Positions 8,606-16,686 of a stretch of DNA of 64,000 bases are shown here, in pieces (within the stretch, counting starts at the first letter, position 1; each line of letters starts with the position of its first letter). The stretch is from the NCBI RefSeq assembly GCF_052065355.1, contig NZ_JBQHUF010000003.1, positions 186,001-250,000 of the forward strand, read 5' to 3'. A model generated the notes under the pieces. That model ran no database searches. It had not been told where the DNA came from and worked only from the letters and a program-made list of their open reading frames with translations. Both the position numbers and the translations under genes were made by a program. Origin of the DNA: Flavonifractor sp052065355. GTDB taxonomy: Bacteria > Bacillota > Clostridia > Oscillospirales > Oscillospiraceae.

Positions 8606-8914
8606 AAAATCCTTCCTTCAGGTAGTCGAGTAGCGCGTGTAACAAAGATTCCTTATATATACATGTAATGCGAGGGAGCGAACAAGTTGTGTCGAGTGCC
8701 CCTTTACTTTTTCAAAAAATGTTTTTAAGATTTTTCGACTACCAGTACTACCAAGTAGCCAAAAGCATTGATATATAAGGCTTTTTCGAGGTAGCAGAGT
8801 AGGTAGCACTTTGTTGCAAGTAGTTCTCAAAGTGCTACCTTTGTTGCAAGCGCGCTTGTACGACCTACCCTCTAACGAAAAAAAGTTGGCCTTTCAAGTG
8901 CTACCTTTGCTACC
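8606..8914. repeat. iteron-like repeat cluster between vapE and VRR-NUC genes (possible phage origin)
   Basis: This gap of about 309 bases has no convincing gene. It contains five copies of GGTAGCA or its complement (8790-8796, 8802-8808, 8833-8839, 8899-8905, 8908-8914). A perfect 13-base inverted repeat (AGGTAGCACTTTG at 8801-8813, complement at 8828-8840) and a direct repeat TTGTTGCAAG at 8811-8820 and 8841-8850 are also present. Related ACTACC/GTAGTC motifs lie near 8735-8757 and 8624-8634. The left part is AT-rich. Dense iterons beside a replicative helicase-primase suggest a replication origin. Dense operators are the alternative. Confidence 0.55.
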
Positions 8915-11311
8915 TCAGACCTCTTTCACGAAGCCCCTCTGCCTGCCGTAAATTGCTCCGCAGTTGACGGAGGTGGACAACCGCCAGCCCGGAATCATGC
9001 GCAGGAGCCCGATAATCTCGCGGGCCTGCGTCTGCGAGTAGCTCTTCGGGTCGCCTTTGAAAAGCTCCTGCCAGACCTCCAGTGCGCAGACCTTTGTTCT
9101 CGGTACGGTACCGTTACGCTCCTCGCCGAAGCCGCCGCTCCAAAACATGAGACGCTTTTCAAGGTCCCAATCGTCCCAGCCTTCTGGCAGCAGGACTTCA
9201 AGGAAGTTCTCGATAAGACCGAGCTTGCCGTTCGCCTCGGTGTGGTCAGCCTGCACCTTGCGTGCCATCTCTTCGACCGCTCCGTCAAGGTACCAAGTCT
9301 CACCGGCCTCGTAGTAGGTCACGGCCTCGGCCCATATCTGGTCCACGATAGAAGCGGTCAGCTTATCACCAAGAGTTTTACCCGCGTCAGTAACGACGAC
9401 CGGCCAGAAACGGCGGGCGCCGGTAGGGTCACGCAAGAACTCCTCGTCATTCGTGGTACCGAAGAAGGCGCATTGTCTCGGGTGGCATTGCGTGCGGCGA
9501 GCGTATGCCGCGCGGTAGTTGTCCTCCTGTTTGGAGACGAACTGCTTAATCTGCTCGACCTCGGCCTTACGGGTTGCGGCCATCTCGGAGAGCTCGATAA
9601 TCCAAAAGCCTTGAAGCTGCTCGTAGGCGTCCTTGCCGGACATGGTATAGAGCGAGTCCGAAAACCACTCTTTACCGAGCTTCTTCAAGGTTGTACTCTT
9701 GCGGCAGCCCTGCGGACCGATAAGAACGAGCATGTGGTCGTGCTTGCAGCCCGGAGATAAGATTCTCGCGGCCGCGCCGATAAGCGCCTTACGGGTTACT
9801 GTTCTCGTGTACCGGGAGTCCTCGGCGCCGAGGTAGTCGATAAAGAGCGTCTCGCAGCGTTTCTCGCCGTCCCAGATAAGGCTCCGCAGATACTCGCGTA
9901 CCGGGTGCCTCGTGATGTCAGCGAGCGCAAGGTCGACGCCCTCTCGGGTCTTCGGCATGGAGTCGATTTTGTAGTCCTTCTCAAGGATATTGTGAACGCC
10001 TGCGTCATCGGTGTCGTCCCATGAGCGGGGCTTTGCGTCGGCCTTTCGCCAAGGAAGGTCTCCGCAGACCATAGGTCTCTCCATGAACTCGTCCCAATAG
10101 AAGGTACCCTTAAAACGCGGGTCATTCTTCACGATGATACGGATATTCTCGACCGTGGTCGCAGCATGTCCTGTCTTCGGGTTTACCTCAAGCTGAGAAA
10201 CCCAGTTCATATCAGGGGCCTCGTCGCCTTCGCCGAAGAGCTGGACGATGTAGTCGAGCTGCTTGCTTTGCAGCTCCTTCATAACGCTCTCGCAGTTGGT
10301 CTCAATCCACTTACACATATTCTTATAGGAAGGAAGGTTGTTCGCCGCGGTGTTCGCAGGTTTCCCTTCGTCGTCCTTACCGAACATGTGAATGCGGACG
10401 AGGTCGAACGCATTGCAGAGCTTACCGCAAGTCGGGTCCGTGCTGTGGTGGCTATACGCAAAGCGGCCGTCTTCGTAAATAACGAGACCGCCGGAAGTCG
10501 AGCCACCCTTGTAGGTGTAACGGCCGTTCTCGCCCTTGATGTAGACCTCAGGCAGGAAGGCCTCGATTGCGTCCTCGACGGAGTAGGTGCGACAAAACGC
10601 GCCGACAATACCGTCTTTCGCAGTCGGGTCGCCCTGCTTATCAGCGAGACGCCGAATCGTGCCGGACTTCCTGCTTGATACGGGCCACTGAGTCGGGTCT
10701 TTCCAGTCCGCATACCTTGCGAGCTGCTCGTCAGCGTCCAGCCACGGGCCGTCCTGTACCTCATAGCGGAACTCTCCGTCAGAGGAAGCGCTCGCCCAAT
10801 ACATGAGCCGATGAGGCTCGTAGGTGGTATCGTCACACATGTCGATACCGATGTCGCCCGCAATCCTGCGGGCAATGGCCTCGTACTCCTCAGGAGATAC
10901 AGGCCTCGAGAGAGGAAGCACAAGACGAAGCCTCGGAGCTTTCGCCGTATGGCTGTGCGTGCTGTAGAGTACCGCAGCGCAGCCCAGAATCAGCTCGACC
11001 GTAGGCCACGGGTCTTCGCCCGCCGTGATAGAGTCCATGTCGAGAGTGATAAGCCGACGCTGCAGAACGGCGTCGATTTTACGACGACCGCCTTTCAGGG
11101 TGCCGCCGACAAAGCCTCCGACGTCCTTCGCGTTATCGCGTTCCTCCTTCGGCATACGGAAGTACTCTTGCTGGGTCTCCTGCGTCCGGGTCACACGGCC
11201 GAGTTTATCAACGAACTCAGACCAGAGCATTTCTTTAGTTTTCCAGCTTGTCGAACGCCGCGAGCTACCCGTCGCAATCGTTATCAAGCCGTCGTATTGA
11301 AGAGTCGGCAT
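8915..11311 (-). CDS. VapE-type phage primase/helicase
   Basis: This 798-residue protein has an N-terminal primase-like half, including LITLDMDSITAGEDPW and KAPRLRLVLPLSRPVSPEEYE with HRLMYWAS, as in primase-polymerase-type domains. The C-terminal half is a virulence-associated-E SF3-like ATPase with Walker A LIGPQGCRKSTTLKKLG, Walker B-like FWIIELSEMA, then AFFGTTNDEEFLRDPTG with GARRFWPV. It would open and prime phage DNA. The gene directly abuts the iteron cluster. It shares its last base region with the dCMP deaminase gene upstream. Confidence 0.9.
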   Translation of the reverse strand: MPTLQYDGLITIATGSSRRSTSWKTKEMLWSEFVDKLGRVTRTQETQQEYFRMPKEERDNAKDVGGFVGGTLKGGRRKIDAVLQRRLITLDMDSITAGEDPWPTVELILGCAAVLYSTHSHTAKAPRLRLVLPLSRPVSPEEYEAIARRIAGDIGIDMCDDTTYEPHRLMYWASASSDGEFRYEVQDGPWLDADEQLARYADWKDPTQWPVSSRKSGTIRRLADKQGDPTAKDGIVGAFCRTYSVEDAIEAFLPEVYIKGENGRYTYKGGSTSGGLVIYEDGRFAYSHHSTDPTCGKLCNAFDLVRIHMFGKDDEGKPANTAANNLPSYKNMCKWIETNCESVMKELQSKQLDYIVQLFGEGDEAPDMNWVSQLEVNPKTGHAATTVENIRIIVKNDPRFKGTFYWDEFMERPMVCGDLPWRKADAKPRSWDDTDDAGVHNILEKDYKIDSMPKTREGVDLALADITRHPVREYLRSLIWDGEKRCETLFIDYLGAEDSRYTRTVTRKALIGAAARILSPGCKHDHMLVLIGPQGCRKSTTLKKLGKEWFSDSLYTMSGKDAYEQLQGFWIIELSEMAATRKAEVEQIKQFVSKQEDNYRAAYARRTQCHPRQCAFFGTTNDEEFLRDPTGARRFWPVVVTDAGKTLGDKLTASIVDQIWAEAVTYYEAGETWYLDGAVEEMARKVQADHTEANGKLGLIENFLEVLLPEGWDDWDLEKRLMFWSGGFGEERNGTVPRTKVCALEVWQELFKGDPKSYSQTQAREIIGLLRMIPGWRLSTSVNCGAIYGRQRGFVKEV

Positions 11312-11733
11312 TAAAAGGTACCGGCTCTCGTTACTACTCTCGTGATACCTGCGTTCTTAATCATGCGGTCGCAGATATTACACGGAGCAGGGTCAATGCT
11401 TTCATCGAGGCATGCGAGGTAAAGGGTAGCGCCCCGCATGGACCGCCTCGGCGCACTGATAATCGCATTCTGCTCGGCGTGAACGGCGACGCAGGTCCCG
11501 TACTGGTCCCCGTGGCGAGCAGCATGCTCGTCGATAGGAGTGGAATGCTCTCGGCAATAGCACTTCCCGACGTCGCAGCAGTTGGCCTCGCCTCTGGGTG
11601 CACCGTTGTAGCCGGTCGCGATGATTTCGTCGTCTGCGACAATCACGGCCCCATACTGCCTGCGAAGGCAGGTAGAACGGGCCGCGACGGCTTTTGCGAT
11701 ATTCAGATAGTAGTTGTCTTTGTCTATTCTCAT
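11311..11733 (-). CDS. dCMP deaminase
   Basis: This 140-residue zinc deaminase has catalytic HAE in CVAVHAEQNAI and the zinc-binding PCNICDRMI pair of Cys. An extra Cys/His-rich segment (ANCCDVGKCYCREHS) is typical of dCMP deaminases of the ComEB group. It converts dCMP to dUMP. It sits with dUTPase and ThyX, so the cassette steers pyrimidine deoxynucleotides to dTMP for phage replication. Confidence 0.92.
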   Translation of the reverse strand: MRIDKDNYYLNIAKAVAARSTCLRRQYGAVIVADDEIIATGYNGAPRGEANCCDVGKCYCREHSTPIDEHAARHGDQYGTCVAVHAEQNAIISAPRRSMRGATLYLACLDESIDPAPCNICDRMIKNAGITRVVTRAGTF

Positions 11734-12065
11734 TCAGTCTCACCGTCCCGATTCCAAGATTCGATGTCGACGCCGATTTCTTTCAGCTTGTAGGTGTTGA
11801 GCCAGATATTGTCGTCCTCGTCCATTTCATACCTTTTAATGAGGTCAAAATACTCAGCCTTGAAACGGTCGTAAAACCGTCTCAGTCGTTTCTCACCGAA
11901 GCCGTATTGTGCGTGCAACTGCCAAAGTATAATGGCATCGATTTCGTTTGCGTGCTTACGGCTGTACTCTGCAAGCTGTCTCTCGATTTCGAGATTCATA
12001 GCCTTGCGCTCGGCGGCGGTAAAGTCAGCGCCGTAAACTTTACCGCCCGCCTTTTTTACCCGCAT
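11730..12065 (-). CDS. phage protein of unknown function
   Basis: This 111-residue, mostly helical charged protein (AERKAMNLEIERQLAEYSRK, DAIILWQLHAQYGFGEKRLRRFYDRF) has no motif I recognise. It overlaps the dCMP deaminase start by four bases and begins two bases after the dUTPase stop. It is therefore co-translated with the nucleotide cassette. Similar small proteins are common in Clostridial prophages, but I know no function. Confidence 0.72.
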   Translation of the reverse strand: MRVKKAGGKVYGADFTAAERKAMNLEIERQLAEYSRKHANEIDAIILWQLHAQYGFGEKRLRRFYDRFKAEYFDLIKRYEMDEDDNIWLNTYKLKEIGVDIESWNRDGETE

Positions 12066-12067
12066 GA

Positions 12068-12472
12068 CTATCTTCCGCTGCTGCCGAAGGCCCCAGACCC
12101 TCGAGCAGCACCCTCGTCATAGGTGAACTCAGGAATTACGACCGGCATAATCACGAGCTGGCCGATACGGTCGCCCTTTTTGATGTCATAGCCATCACCT
12201 CCGACATTCGAGACGATAGCGTGAACCTCTCCGCGATAGCCGGAGTCGATGGGCGGAAGCTCGCATACGATACCGCGAGCGCTCAAGCTGCTGCGAGGAA
12301 ATATGTACCCCACATAGCCGTCAGGCAGCTCCAGGCCGAAGCCGAGAGGCAGCTTATATACTTGCCCGGGGTAGATGGTCTGGTCTCTGGGGCTGAACAC
12401 GTCTGCGCCGGCGTCGTTGTCATGTGCTCGTACAGGAGCGGGGCCGTTGAAGTCAATCAGTTTAATCTTCAT
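12068..12472 (-). CDS. dut: dUTP diphosphatase
   Basis: I start this at ATG 12472 (product MKIKLIDFNGPAPVRAHDND, 134 residues) because GGAGGTGCGAG lies directly upstream. The longer open frame reaching 12568 is just overlap with thyX. All trimeric dUTPase motifs are visible: AHDNDAGADVFS, PRSSLSARG, PPIDSGYRGEVHAIVSNVG, KGDRIGQLVI and the C-terminal ARGSGAFGSSGR arm. It hydrolyses dUTP to dUMP, keeping uracil out of phage DNA and feeding ThyX. Confidence 0.96.
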   Translation of the reverse strand: MKIKLIDFNGPAPVRAHDNDAGADVFSPRDQTIYPGQVYKLPLGFGLELPDGYVGYIFPRSSLSARGIVCELPPIDSGYRGEVHAIVSNVGGDGYDIKKGDRIGQLVIMPVVIPEFTYDEGAARGSGAFGSSGR

Positions 12473-13226
12473 CTCGCACCTCCATACAGAGCGGAAAATC
12501 CCGCTCGAGAATATCGTGCGGCGTAAGGCCAGACGCCAGCGGAGCGCCGCATGCCATCTTGCCTTCAAGGCACTTACCCTTCATGCAGAAGGGGCCGGTC
12601 GTCTCAGGAGAGAAGAGAGCCGGAGCCAGCTCGTAAAGCTCTTCCCAGAGGCGGAGCATAACGTAGCGGGTCTCGGCGGTATTGCGCCGACAAGTTCTCT
12701 GGCTTATCATGTGCTTCCACTGATAAGGCGTCGCGCTGATAATCAGAACGTTTCTCAGGCCTTGCGGAGCCAGATAGCCAGCAGAGTCATTGTCCGCACC
12801 GTACTCAACGAGGAGCTTGTATTTCCGCATAGCATCCTGACACTGAGAGAGGTAGGAGAAACGCATTTGACTGTCAAGCAGCTCATACGGGACAACGAAG
12901 TCAGCCTCGTTCGAGTAGTCGCTGTATTGCAAGGACGCAGACATGAACTTGACCTCGTTCTGGTGCCTCGTAATCTGAGCTAGGAATCTCCTTGACGCTC
13001 CGACAATTACAGCGTTGATGACCGCGAACTTCTGAATCGTAGGGTGCGGAAGCTGGGCCATAACCTTAGCCGTTTTCTCGGTGTACTCTTTATCGTAGAG
13101 AGCAAGGAAGTCAGAGAGGTCTTTGACCGTGTGCCCGCGCTGCGTTAAGCGGGCGGTGCATACCATCATCTTCTCGGCCTCGCTGATTGCGGTCGGATTG
13201 AGGACCGCGACTTTGATTTTATCCAT
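12462..13226 (-). CDS. thyX: FAD-dependent thymidylate synthase, divergent ThyX
   Basis: This 254-residue ThyX-like protein would methylate dUMP to dTMP with folate and FAD. The signature region reads TRHQNEVKFMSASLQYSDYS, against the usual RHRxxSxNExSxRYS. The second Arg and the Arg before Tyr are both Gln, and the spacing is one residue longer. A later conserved part, QWKHMISQRTCRRNTAETRY, fits the family's substrate-binding helix. Neighbours (dCMP deaminase, dUTPase) support the role. The changed signature means activity should not be assumed. Confidence 0.85.
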   Translation of the reverse strand: MDKIKVAVLNPTAISEAEKMMVCTARLTQRGHTVKDLSDFLALYDKEYTEKTAKVMAQLPHPTIQKFAVINAVIVGASRRFLAQITRHQNEVKFMSASLQYSDYSNEADFVVPYELLDSQMRFSYLSQCQDAMRKYKLLVEYGADNDSAGYLAPQGLRNVLIISATPYQWKHMISQRTCRRNTAETRYVMLRLWEELYELAPALFSPETTGPFCMKGKCLEGKMACGAPLASGLTPHDILERDFPLCMEVRDED

Positions 13227-13554
13227 TGCCGTTCGCCTCCTCTTCGACTAAAGCCTTGAGCAGTAGCAGGTAGTTAATGCTGTCCGTGATTTTCTCGGTC
13301 CAGCGGTCCAGAGAGTAGCTGCGACCGTCGGTACACATATCCGAGATAGAGACGAGGTGCTTTGTCAGCATACCGAGCAGAGCCTCTTTCGGAGTGCCGT
13401 CGATAATTGCGGCGGCCTTCTTGAAATGAGCGAGGCGGTCAATATTGCTCTCATCTACGGCGTCAGGCGCATACTCGTGGCCCTTGCCGGTAAGCAGGTG
13501 CTCGCAGACAAGAAGCTGCTCTTTGACGACCTTGTTAAATACATCTATCTTCAT
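13219..13554 (-). CDS. DUF1599-type (nucleotide-modification-associated) protein
   Basis: This all-helical 111-residue protein has KGHEYAPDAVDESNIDRLAHFKK and TKHLVSISDMC followed by WTEKITDSINYLLLLKALVEE. These match the DUF1599/Nmad-type family found in phages and resemble MazG-like all-alpha NTP-binding folds. The exact activity is unknown. It overlaps thyX by eight bases, so it belongs to the deoxynucleotide cassette. Confidence 0.72.
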   Translation of the reverse strand: MKIDVFNKVVKEQLLVCEHLLTGKGHEYAPDAVDESNIDRLAHFKKAAAIIDGTPKEALLGMLTKHLVSISDMCTDGRSYSLDRWTEKITDSINYLLLLKALVEEEANGNG

Positions 13555-13559
13555 AGCAA

Positions 13560-15506
13560 TTAGTCCTTTCTATAGTATTCGCACTCATAGGCGTCAGCCT
13601 TGAGCGGTAAGCCGGCCGCCCACTCGATGGGCTCCGACATAATTTTGCTGATTTCCTCGGCAGAGCTTACGCCGATAGGCACCTCGCAGATAACTTCGTC
13701 GTGAACATGGAACACAACCGGAAAACCGGCCCGCTCCAGGCGGTCGATGGCGACCGCAAGACAGTCTCGCGCTGTAGCCTGAACAATGTTCTCCACGAGT
13801 TTCGGGCCATAGGACTCAATACGACCCCAGCCGCCTGAAGACTGAATTGTACCCTCATAGGTGATACTGTCATCATCGATTCTGGGCTTTACGTAGCTCA
13901 GCTCGCGGCCATTCGGAAGTCGCAGCTTAAGGAGAGGGCCTTGTTTGTAGAAGCCCATACCGAAAGGCAGCTTAGTAGGTGCCTTTGTCTGAATGGTCCT
14001 GCGGGCGGCAGCGTCCGTGTCCCACCACAACTTAGTGATGGCAGGATTTGCGGCGCGCCAGCTATTGACGAGCGGTTTCAACTCAGACTCCTCAAGCCCC
14101 ATCTCGAGAGCGCCCATAGATTTCAGAGCGCCGACGCTGCCGCCGTAGCCGAGCGCGAGCTCAGCGATTTTTCCTTTCTGTCGCATAGGGTCGCCCTTCT
14201 TGACGGAGCCCTTCGGAAGGTGAAACATCTGCTCGGCGGAAGCCTCATAGATTTTGCCGTGGGTCTTGAAAACCTCCATGCGCCACTCTTCGCTTGCAAG
14301 CCATGCGATAACACGGGCCTCAATCGCGGAGAAGTCAGACACGATGAAGCGATAGCCGGGTCTCGGGATAAAGGCCGTGCGGATAAGCTGCGAGAGGGTC
14401 CCGGAAATGTCGTCGAAGAGCATTTCAAGGGTCTCAAGGTCTCCGGCCTCAACGAGCTGCCTTGCTGTATCAAGGTCACGGTCCGGCATTTTATTCTGCG
14501 GTAAGTTCTGCATTTGTACAAGGCGGCCGGCCCATCGACCGGTACGCGCTGCACCGTAAAACTGAGTCAGGCCACGAATGCGCCCGTCCGGGCAAGCCGT
14601 GCGGAGCATAGCGTTGTATTTTTCAGTTGAGGTCTTTGCAAGACCTGCTCTAATGTCGAGCATACGGTCCACGGCGTCGCAGTCAGCGTCGGCTCTTACG
14701 CCGGCGATACTCTTCTTGTTGAGGCTCTCGACCTCAATACCCGCGGTGTCCTCAATCCAGCTCTTGAGCTGCGCGGTGCTCTTCGGGTTTTCGAGGCCCG
14801 TGAGTTCCTTAGCCTGCTCAAGAAGTCTCGCCTTGATAATGGCGTCAATCTCGACCGCATGCTCCGCGAGGTTAAGGTCCACGCCGACGCCGCGGTCGTT
14901 GATATGCTGGTCGTGAATCCAAAGAGGTTGTTCCTTCTCGTACACCGGGAAGCGAGAGAGCTTCTGCCGAATAGCCCGCTCCGAGACGACATCCTGACGG
15001 TTGTACTCAACGTAGATAGCCCAGCGGTCAGGGTCATGCTCAGGAAGGTTGCGGGTCCGGTTGCCGTTCGTCTTCGTGGGCTTGCAAGGTATCGAGAAGT
15101 AACGAATAAGCGCTCGGCCGGTCTTAGACTTCTGCTTGTCTTCAGGAAGTCCAATAACTTCGCCGACAGCCTCCAAGCTACCGGGCAGACCCAGCTCTCG
15201 GGCCATAACTGCGGTGCAGCTCCATTGCTCGGGCGGCGTCACGCGGCCCATAAACGCGCTCAGACAAGTCCGTTCAAAAGACGCATTGAATGCTGTCTTC
15301 AGAATTTCGGGGTCATACAGAGCGTTCTGTAACTCCTCAGGCAGGCTCTCGCCTCTGGCAAGGTCGATAACCTCGACCGGACCGTCGTCCCAAGCGTACC
15401 CGAAGAGAAGAATCTCAAAGTCCGGACTCTGGGCGTAGGCGTAGACACCGCACTTTTGCAAAGAGACCGAGCTGTAGGTCTCTATATCGATTGCTAATGT
15501 TCTCAT
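13560..15506 (-). CDS. phage family A DNA polymerase
   Basis: This 648-residue replicative polymerase has a 3'-5' exonuclease domain at the start (LAIDIETYSSVSL, then YNRQDVVSERAI). The polymerase domain has motif A SDFSAIEARVIAWLA, motif B region KGKIAELALGYGGSVGA, and motif C FHVHDEVICEVP. The 5' nuclease domain of bacterial Pol I is absent, as expected for a phage enzyme. It lies between the DUF2815 gene and the nucleotide-cassette genes. Confidence 0.96.
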   Translation of the reverse strand: MRTLAIDIETYSSVSLQKCGVYAYAQSPDFEILLFGYAWDDGPVEVIDLARGESLPEELQNALYDPEILKTAFNASFERTCLSAFMGRVTPPEQWSCTAVMARELGLPGSLEAVGEVIGLPEDKQKSKTGRALIRYFSIPCKPTKTNGNRTRNLPEHDPDRWAIYVEYNRQDVVSERAIRQKLSRFPVYEKEQPLWIHDQHINDRGVGVDLNLAEHAVEIDAIIKARLLEQAKELTGLENPKSTAQLKSWIEDTAGIEVESLNKKSIAGVRADADCDAVDRMLDIRAGLAKTSTEKYNAMLRTACPDGRIRGLTQFYGAARTGRWAGRLVQMQNLPQNKMPDRDLDTARQLVEAGDLETLEMLFDDISGTLSQLIRTAFIPRPGYRFIVSDFSAIEARVIAWLASEEWRMEVFKTHGKIYEASAEQMFHLPKGSVKKGDPMRQKGKIAELALGYGGSVGALKSMGALEMGLEESELKPLVNSWRAANPAITKLWWDTDAAARRTIQTKAPTKLPFGMGFYKQGPLLKLRLPNGRELSYVKPRIDDDSITYEGTIQSSGGWGRIESYGPKLVENIVQATARDCLAVAIDRLERAGFPVVFHVHDEVICEVPIGVSSAEEISKIMSEPIEWAAGLPLKADAYECEYYRKD

Positions 15507-15572
15507 ATTGCCTCCTTCCTCCGGGCGGCGTTCGCCTCAGCAAATCCGAGACGAACGCGCCGGAGCATACGC

Positions 15573-16136
15573 TTAACCGAGGAGGTCGTCGTTGTCGTCC
15601 TCGTCTTCCCAGCCGTCGTCCCAATCGGAATCCGTAACAACGCCGCCGCCCAGAGGCTCGCCGTCGTAGAGCTTCATGATACCGTTGAGGCCAGCAGAGA
15701 TACCCTTGTTGCCCTGCGTGTCATACACGTAGAAGTTGATGATTGCGCGGCCGTAGCAGCCAGAGTAGAGCTCTTGAGGGTCAGTCAGCGGAGTCTTGTC
15801 CGCGTGGACCAGAACGGGCTTGTTGTTGGAGCTGACGGTGATAACGTAGCAGCCCTTGCACTCTTCGCCGAACTCGCCGCCGTTCGGGCGCTCGCCGTCG
15901 CCGTCGTGCAGCGTGCTCTTGAGGTTGGTAGGCAGCTTCTTGCCGCTGTTGCTTGCCATGAACTTCTGCTTAGCCTCGTCCATAGCGGCCTTGATTTTCT
16001 GCATAGTGGCCTTGTCGCCCTTCGGAATCAGGAGGGTAACGCTGTACTTCGGCGTAGCACCTTCCTGAACGGCGCGAGGGGTGAAGAGGTTGCAGTAGGA
16101 AAAACGGACCTTACCAGTAGTGATTTGAGTAGACAT
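15573..16136 (-). CDS. DUF2815 family protein (probable ssDNA-binding)
   Basis: This 187-residue protein starts MSTQITTGKVRFSYCNLFTP and has TPKYSVTLLIPKGDKATMQK and GCYGRAIINFYVYDTQGNKG, matching the DUF2815 family next to phage polymerases. The C-terminal tail is strongly acidic (DSDWDDGWEDEDDNDDLLG), as in single-stranded DNA-binding proteins that recruit partners through acidic tails. That role is inference. Confidence 0.85.
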   Translation of the reverse strand: MSTQITTGKVRFSYCNLFTPRAVQEGATPKYSVTLLIPKGDKATMQKIKAAMDEAKQKFMASNSGKKLPTNLKSTLHDGDGERPNGGEFGEECKGCYVITVSSNNKPVLVHADKTPLTDPQELYSGCYGRAIINFYVYDTQGNKGISAGLNGIMKLYDGEPLGGGVVTDSDWDDGWEDEDDNDDLLG

Positions 16137-16140
16137 AGTA

Positions 16141-16674
16141 TCAATCTCCTTTAATATAAATAGTTTTCATCTGAACGCCGTACTCGACGGCGAGCTCATG
16201 TGAGTCAAAATAGATGTCGATAACGTTTCCCTTAACGGCGCTTCCCGTATCTTCGGCTATGTACTCGCGGCCGTCGATAATGAGGACCGTTCCGAGAGGT
16301 ATCACATCGGGGTCGACCGAGACCGTGCGGTCCGCGGTCGGAATCGTGCCGCTTTTTGTTCGCTGCACGTAATCGGTACCGACCCGAGAAGGGTGTTCCG
16401 CGCTCCAGATACCGCAGCACTTAACGCAAGTGCAATAGGCGGTAGTCTTGAACTCGCCGAGCTCGATAAGCGCAGGCTCCGGCGCGGCGGTTTCGGTAAT
16501 CGGCTCAGGAGCTTCTACCCGAACTGGCGAAGACTCAGGCTCATCAGGAACGGAAGCGCTCGGTCTCGTAACGAACGAGATAATCAAGGCGACAATGAGC
16601 GCCAGAATGAGGAGCCACTGGATTTTGATAAGGCGGATTCTCGCCCGCGTTCTGCGTCTTGCCGCTTCCGTCAT
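16141..16674 (-). CDS. membrane-anchored 3D-domain protein
   Basis: The protein has 177 residues. A basic N-terminus leads into a membrane segment (IQWLLILALIVALIISFV), then a Pro/Glu-rich linker, then a 3D domain: FKTTAYCTCVKCCGIW, DRTVSVDPDVIPLGTVLII, and AEDTGSAVKGNVIDIYFDS with the three Asp. Such domains are double-psi beta-barrels of lytic-transglycosylase or cell-wall type (YocH/YuiC/MltA group). It sits inside the replication module rather than with lysis genes. It might modify the host wall during lysogeny, but that is a guess. Confidence 0.85.
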   Translation of the reverse strand: MTEAARRRTRARIRLIKIQWLLILALIVALIISFVTRPSASVPDEPESSPVRVEAPEPITETAAPEPALIELGEFKTTAYCTCVKCCGIWSAEHPSRVGTDYVQRTKSGTIPTADRTVSVDPDVIPLGTVLIIDGREYIAEDTGSAVKGNVIDIYFDSHELAVEYGVQMKTIYIKGD

Positions 16675-16686
16675 AACGAGACCTCC

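Noticed and set aside
8618..8830. 70-codon minus-strand frame in the repeat zone
   Set aside because: No ribosome-binding site, odd composition, and it overlaps the iteron-like repeats. Treated as non-coding.
8780..8920. CRISPR array
   Set aside because: The repeats are 7-13 bases, in both directions and unevenly spaced, and no cas genes are in the window.
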